NCBI GenBank assembly: GCA_944385675.1
Contig: CALWYD010000014.1
Span: 1-55,919, forward strand
Direction of reading: 5' to 3'
Length of the DNA stretch: 55,919 nt
DNA from: an uncultured Oscillospiraceae bacterium
Lineage (GTDB): Bacteria; Bacillota; Clostridia; Oscillospirales; Oscillospiraceae
In this document: piece after piece, positions 51,612-55,919 of the stretch
Layout of the letters: each line of letters begins with the position of its first letter
Numbering within the stretch: the first letter of the stretch is position 1
The notes under the pieces: generated by a model
Told to the model about the DNA's origin: nothing
Database searches by the model: none
Seen by the model: only the letters and a program-made list of their open reading frames with translations
Translations under genes and position numbers: made by a program

Positions 51612-52271
51612 GTGGATTTCATTAATATCGCCCTGCCAAAAGGCCGGTTGGGAGAAAAAGTATACAGTATCTTTCAATCCGTGGGCTATGAATGCCCCTC
51701 TATCGCGGAAGAAAACCGCAAGCTGATTTTTGAAAATCCTCAGCGCGGAGTCCGCTACTTCTGGGTAAAGCCCACAGACGTCCCCATCTACGTGGAACGC
51801 GGAGCAGCCGATGTGGGTGTGGCGGGAAAGGATATCCTGTTGGAGTATCAGCCCGATGTCTACGAGCTGGCCGACCTGGGCATCGGAAAATGCCGGATGT
51901 GTGTGGCTGCCAAAAAGGATTTTCATGACACTATGGGCCGTACCCTGCGGGTGGCCACCAAGTTTCCCCGTATTGCCCAGGAGTATTATGCCTCTCTCAG
52001 CCGCAGCATTGACATTATTAAGCTAAACGGCTCCATTGAGATTGCCCCCATTTTAGGGCTGAGTGATGTCATTGTGGATATTGTGGAGACAGGAAAAACC
52101 CTGCTGGAAAATAACCTGGAGCCCAAGGAGACCATTGTGGACATCAGTGCCCGCCTAATTGCCAATAAAGTCAGTTATAAATTTAAAAATCAGAAAATTA
52201 CCGACCTGTGCGGCCGAATGGAACAATTTTGCCGCCTACAGGCAGAGCAGGAGAGGAGTAAGGCAACATGA
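51612..52271 (+). CDS. hisG: ATP phosphoribosyltransferase, short form
   Basis: 219 residues, the short form that lacks the C-terminal allosteric domain and depends on HisZ. Motifs are IALPKGRLGEKV, ERGAADVGVAGKDIL and the PRPP loop GLSDVIVDIVETGKTL. GTG start with AAGGAGG upstream. It makes phosphoribosyl-ATP, the first step of histidine synthesis. It overlaps hisD by four bases. Confidence 0.96.
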   Translation: MDFINIALPKGRLGEKVYSIFQSVGYECPSIAEENRKLIFENPQRGVRYFWVKPTDVPIYVERGAADVGVAGKDILLEYQPDVYELADLGIGKCRMCVAAKKDFHDTMGRTLRVATKFPRIAQEYYASLSRSIDIIKLNGSIEIAPILGLSDVIVDIVETGKTLLENNLEPKETIVDISARLIANKVSYKFKNQKITDLCGRMEQFCRLQAEQERSKAT

Positions 52272-53572
52272 TTCGTATTTATCAAGAAGAGCAGCTGTCC
52301 TCTGATGAGATCCTCTCCCGGGGAACAGAGGGCAACAACCAGGAACTTTCCGCTACCGTAGGCGACATCATCCGCCGGGTCCGCCAGGAGGGGGATGAGG
52401 CTCTGCGGGAGTACGCCCGGAAATTTGACGGGACTGAGCTAGACTCCATCCAGGTTTCTCCCCAGGAGCTGGACCATGCGGTGGAGTCTCTTGATCCGGA
52501 GTTTCGCCAGGTATTAGAGCAGGCCGCTGAAAATATCCGGGATTTCCACAGTCGCCAGGTACGCCAGAGCTTTGTTGTCAGCCAAAAGGACGGAATTATC
52601 TTGGGGCAAAAGATAGTCCCCATCCAGCGGGTTGGCCTGTATATTCCCGGCGGTACCGCCGCATACCCCTCCAGCGTTTTGATGAACGCCATCCCCGCCA
52701 AACTTGCCGGCTGCCCGGAAATTTTCATGGTCTCTCCTCCTTCCAAAGGCGGAGACATCGCCTCTGTCATTCTGGCCGCGGCACGAATTGCCGGTGTGGA
52801 TCGGGTGTTTCGGGTGGGCGGGGCCCAGGCTGTGGCTGCCCTGGCCTATGGAACCCAGACAATTCCCCGGGTGGATAAGATCGTCGGCCCCGGAAATGCC
52901 TACGTGGCCGAGGCCAAACGTCAAGTTTTTGGTCAGGTAGCCATTGACATGATCGCCGGTCCCAGCGAGATTCTGGTCGTCTCCGACGGGAAAAGCGACC
53001 CGGCAGTGGTGGCCGCAGATCTGCTCAGCCAGGCCGAACACGATAAGATGGCCACGGCAGTTCTGGTCACTGACAGTTCCCAGCTTGCCCAGGCGGTCAG
53101 TGAAGAATTGGAGCGGCAGATTCCCCTCTTGCCCCGGGCGGAAATTGCCAGGGTCTCCATTGACACACGGGGAAAAATTATCCTGACAGACAATCTGGAA
53201 CAGGCCATTAATATGGCCAACCAGCTCGCTCCGGAACACCTGGAGCTGTGTGTGGACAATCCATTTGACTACCTGAATAAAATTATCCACGCAGGTTCGA
53301 TCTTTCTGGGCCGCAGCTGCCCCGAGGCTCTGGGAGATTACTTTGCCGGCCCAAACCACACCCTGCCCACCAGTGGAACCGCACGCTTTATGAGTCCCCT
53401 GTCTGTCAACGACTTTGTCAAACAAATGCAGTTTACCTATTACACACCTGCCGCCTTGGAGCGGGCCGCAGACAAAGTTGCCTGCTTTGCCCGCCAGGAG
53501 GGTCTGGAGGCACACGCCCGCAGCGTTCTGTCAAGATCCGGCCAGGCCGGTACAGGGGGAGATAAGCCATGA
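52268..53572 (+). CDS. hisD: Histidinol dehydrogenase
   Basis: 434 residues; zinc enzyme making the last two NAD-dependent oxidations to histidine. Motifs are YIPGGTAAYPSSVLM, VGPGNAYVAEAKR, DLLSQAEHD (zinc), APEHLEL (acid-base Glu-His) and GDYFAGPNHTLPTSGTAR. It overlaps hisG and hisC by four bases each (ATGA), indicating translational coupling. Confidence 0.97.
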   Translation: MIRIYQEEQLSSDEILSRGTEGNNQELSATVGDIIRRVRQEGDEALREYARKFDGTELDSIQVSPQELDHAVESLDPEFRQVLEQAAENIRDFHSRQVRQSFVVSQKDGIILGQKIVPIQRVGLYIPGGTAAYPSSVLMNAIPAKLAGCPEIFMVSPPSKGGDIASVILAAARIAGVDRVFRVGGAQAVAALAYGTQTIPRVDKIVGPGNAYVAEAKRQVFGQVAIDMIAGPSEILVVSDGKSDPAVVAADLLSQAEHDKMATAVLVTDSSQLAQAVSEELERQIPLLPRAEIARVSIDTRGKIILTDNLEQAINMANQLAPEHLELCVDNPFDYLNKIIHAGSIFLGRSCPEALGDYFAGPNHTLPTSGTARFMSPLSVNDFVKQMQFTYYTPAALERAADKVACFARQEGLEAHARSVLSRSGQAGTGGDKP

Positions 53573-54636
53573 GCCGATATATGAGTAGCCGCTTCTCTGC
53601 GCTGGAGGCCTATGTGCCCGGGGAACAGCCCCAGGATCGGCAGTATATTAAGCTGAACACCAACGAATCCCCCTTTCCCCCCTCTCCTCAGGTAATCGCC
53701 GCCGTCAACAGCAGCCAGGTTGAGAAACTCAACCTCTATCCCGATCCGGACTGCCGTGGTCTGCGCAAAAAGCTGGCGGAGTACTATAATGTCGGAGAGG
53801 AAAACGTCTTTTTATCCAACGGGTCCGATGACGTACTAAACTTCGCCTTTATGGCCTTCTGTGACGGGCAGCACCCGGTTGCCTTTCCGGACATCAGTTA
53901 CGGCTTTTATCCCGTTTATGCCAAGCTCCACAACCTGCCCGCCCGGGAAATCCCTCTGAACCCCGGGTTTATTCTGAACCCTGATGACTACTGCGGGCTT
54001 GGGTGCACCATTGTCCTGGCTAACCCAAATGCTCCCAGCGGGCGTGCCATTCCCCCAGAGGAGATCGGTAAAATCCTGGAGAGCAATCCAGACAATGTGG
54101 TGGTGGTAGACGAGGCCTATGTGGACTTTGGCGCCCGGAGCTGTGTAGAACTGATTCAAAGCCATGACAACCTGCTGGTGTGTATGACCTTCTCCAAATC
54201 CCGCTCTCTGGCAGGTGGACGGCTTGGGTTTGCACTGGGGGACGCCCGGCTCATTGATGATTTAAACCGTCTGAAATTTTCCACTAACCCCTACAGCATC
54301 AACCGCCTTACCCTTGTGGCGGCTGAGGCGACCCTGGACAGCCAGGACTACTACCGGCAAAACTGCCAGGCCATTATGGAAAACCGCAGCTACACCGTGG
54401 AGGCACTGGATAAGTTGGGCTTTACCACCATTCCCTCTCTGGCTAATTTCATTTTTACCCGCTGCCCCAAAATGGACGGAATCACCCTTTATCACAAATT
54501 GAAGGAGCGGGGAATCCTGGTGCGCTGCTGGGACAAGCCCGCTTTAAGGGACTATGTTCGGGTGACCATTGGCTCCCGGGAACAGATGGACGCTTTTTTA
54601 AGCCAGATACAGGCCATTATGAAGGAGAAGGGATGA
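53569..54636 (+). CDS. hisC: Histidinol-phosphate aminotransferase
   Basis: 355-residue PLP enzyme. NTNESPFPPSP at the start, ANPNAPSG in the cofactor site, the PLP Lys in TFSKSRSLAGGRLGF, and VRVTIGSREQMD at the end. It transaminates imidazole-acetol phosphate. The gap to hisB is four bases. Confidence 0.95.
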   Translation: MSRYMSSRFSALEAYVPGEQPQDRQYIKLNTNESPFPPSPQVIAAVNSSQVEKLNLYPDPDCRGLRKKLAEYYNVGEENVFLSNGSDDVLNFAFMAFCDGQHPVAFPDISYGFYPVYAKLHNLPAREIPLNPGFILNPDDYCGLGCTIVLANPNAPSGRAIPPEEIGKILESNPDNVVVVDEAYVDFGARSCVELIQSHDNLLVCMTFSKSRSLAGGRLGFALGDARLIDDLNRLKFSTNPYSINRLTLVAAEATLDSQDYYRQNCQAIMENRSYTVEALDKLGFTTIPSLANFIFTRCPKMDGITLYHKLKERGILVRCWDKPALRDYVRVTIGSREQMDAFLSQIQAIMKEKG

Positions 54637-54640
54637 GGAT

Positions 54641-55228
54641 ATGAGATACGCAGAAATCTGCCGAAAGACCGGCGAGACAGACATTTCCCTCTCCCTGTGC
54701 CTGGACGGGGCGGGAAAGGGCGATATCGCCACCGGCTGCGGCTTTTTGGATCACATGCTTACCCTGTTTGCCCGCCACGGCCGCTTTGACCTGACCGTAC
54801 GGTGCCAGGGTGACACCTGGGTGGACGACCACCACACAGTGGAGGATGTGGGCATCTGTCTGGGGGACGCCTTTGCCCAGGCCCTGGGAGATCTGCGGGG
54901 AGTCAACCGCTACGGCAGCGCCGTTCTCCCCATGGACGAGGCTCTTATTCTCACCGCCGCCGACCTGTCGGGCCGGGAACTGCTGTGCTATGATCTGCAG
55001 ATTCCCACTCAGAAGGTGGGCAGCTTTGACACAGAGCTGACTGAGGAGTTCCTGTTGGCTTTTGTACGCCGGAGCCGGATGACACTCCATGTGCGGCAGC
55101 TGGCGGGGAAAAACAGCCACCATATTATTGAGGGCACCTTTAAAAGCCTCGCCCGAACCCTCCGTCAGGCGGTGGCCATCGATCCCTCCTTTGCCCAAGA
55201 GATTCCTTCTACCAAGGGGGTTTTGTAA
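54641..55228 (+). CDS. hisB: Imidazoleglycerol-phosphate dehydratase
   Basis: 195 residues, monofunctional, without the phosphatase domain of enteric HisB. Manganese motifs are GFLDHMLTLFARH, DDHHTVEDVGI and KNSHHIIEGTFKS. ATG at 54641. The stop TAA directly abuts the hisH ATG. A separate histidinol-phosphatase is not in the window. Confidence 0.97.
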   Translation: MRYAEICRKTGETDISLSLCLDGAGKGDIATGCGFLDHMLTLFARHGRFDLTVRCQGDTWVDDHHTVEDVGICLGDAFAQALGDLRGVNRYGSAVLPMDEALILTAADLSGRELLCYDLQIPTQKVGSFDTELTEEFLLAFVRRSRMTLHVRQLAGKNSHHIIEGTFKSLARTLRQAVAIDPSFAQEIPSTKGVL

Positions 55229-55858
55229 ATGGTCGCCATTGTGGACTACGGGGTGGGGAATCTCTTCTCTCTCACCTGCTCCCTACAAGTCCTTGGGGCG
55301 GACGTCAAGGTTACCGGCGAGGAACGGGTCATTCGTGATGCTGAAAAAATCATTTTACCCGGAGTCGGAGCGTTTGGGGACGCCGCCGCTCTGCTGCGAA
55401 AAAAAGGCCTGGATCGGGTGGTTCAGGAAGAAGCCCGAAAGGGCAAGCCCCTGCTGGGAATCTGTCTTGGCATGCAGCTGCTCTTTGAGGAGAGCTTTGA
55501 GTACGGCCGTCACCAGGGCCTTGGACTGATTCCAGGGCAGGTGGTAAGCATGGAACCTGTGGTACCCCAGGGGTACAAAGTGCCTCACATTGGCTGGAAC
55601 GCCCTGCACTTTCCCCAAAACCGGCCCGTCAGCCCCCTGTTTCGCTATATCCGGGAGGGGGACTGGGTCTATTTCGTTCATTCCTACTACGCTACCCGCT
55701 GCCACCAGAGCCTGATCGCAACCACTGAATACGGTCCGGAGCTGACCGCGGCGGTTCAGCACGGAAATGTCATGGGGACTCAGTTTCACCCTGAAAAAAG
55801 CGGTACTGTAGGGCTTAATATCCTGCGGGCCTTTTGTGAAATGGAGGAGACGGGATGA
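55229..55858 (+). CDS. hisH: Imidazole glycerol phosphate synthase glutaminase
   Basis: 209 residues of the class I amidotransferase type. Nucleophile Cys in LLGICLGMQLLFE, oxyanion strand LPGVGAFGD, and the His/Glu pair in MGTQFHPEKSG. It supplies ammonia to HisF. It overlaps hisA by four bases. Confidence 0.96.
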   Translation: MVAIVDYGVGNLFSLTCSLQVLGADVKVTGEERVIRDAEKIILPGVGAFGDAAALLRKKGLDRVVQEEARKGKPLLGICLGMQLLFEESFEYGRHQGLGLIPGQVVSMEPVVPQGYKVPHIGWNALHFPQNRPVSPLFRYIREGDWVYFVHSYYATRCHQSLIATTEYGPELTAAVQHGNVMGTQFHPEKSGTVGLNILRAFCEMEETG

Positions 55859-55919
55859 TTTTATTTCCGGCCATTGATATTAAGGACGGTAAGGTCGTCC
55901 GCCTTGTCAAAGGAGACTT
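55855..55919 (+). CDS. hisA: ProFAR isomerase HisA (5' end only)
   Basis: Only about 21 codons are in the window: MILFPAIDIKDGKVVRLVKG, the typical first strand and loop of HisA with its catalytic Asp. The ATG overlaps the hisH TGA. The operon continues beyond the right edge, probably to hisF and hisI/E. Confidence 0.93.
   Translation, partial: MILFPAIDIKDGKVVRLVKGD

Overview
The window is a typical chromosomal stretch of a moderately GC-rich (high fifties percent by eye) anaerobic Firmicute. The best guess is a gut member of Clostridia/Oscillospiraceae, of the Flavonifractor, Lawsonibacter or Intestinimonas type. This rests on protein motifs and gene order: low-GC-type S12, L7Ae-like protein beside rpsL, DUF2508-BofA pair, BirA-controlled bioY, short HisG with HisZ, ferredoxin-rich anaerobic genes, RsgI-like anti-sigma factors and a serpin. 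I made no database comparison.

Layout. 1-14214 is the transcription/translation core on the minus strand (rpoB, rpoC, L7Ae-like, rpsL, rpsG, fusA, tuf). It is split after rpoC by a strong terminator and a plus-strand secreted serpin plus a small ferredoxin. 14349-22125 holds a conserved small protein, a secreted NlpC/P60 hydrolase, a MATE exporter, an Na+ symporter, an rRNA uracil methyltransferase and an AgcS amino-acid symporter under a tandem glycine riboswitch. 22126-28783 holds secA, a membrane acyltransferase coupled to a glyoxalase, an agmatinase-family enzyme and a CBS/CorC protein. 28830-31964 holds a ferredoxin-type protein divergent from a Crp/Fnr regulator across a shared palindrome, then an ECF sigma/anti-sigma operon whose sigma gene is frameshifted. 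32170-37886 is the lower-glycolysis block (trmL-pgk-tpiA-gpmI-eno, minus). 38275-40172 holds an MBL-fold protein and cinA. 40252-42670 is a second ECF sigma/RsgI-like anti-sigma pair with four PepSY repeats. 42850-48005 holds bioY, an SLH surface protein, DUF2508-BofA, two zinc-ribbon proteins and an EFR1-type ferredoxin. 48212-49987 is an ABC exporter. 50289 to the end is a histidine operon (hisZ-G-D-C-B-H-A) preceded by a short His-rich leader ORF.

Most promoters proposed here are vegetative-type hexamers with 16-18 bp spacers, and many carry an extended -10 TGn. Several regulatory layers are readable: glycine riboswitch on agcS, BirA operator on bioY, Crp/Fnr palindrome placed at -41.5 of a ferredoxin gene, and a candidate translational attenuator on the his operon.

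The strongest candidate for something undescribed is the His-rich leader ORF (50349-50504). Its His codons sit just downstream of a segment that can pair either with an upstream hairpin arm or with the hisZ ribosome-binding site. Next in interest are the frameshifted ECF sigma gene with its Cys-rich secreted partner, and the serpin inserted into the rpoBC-rpsL neighbourhood.
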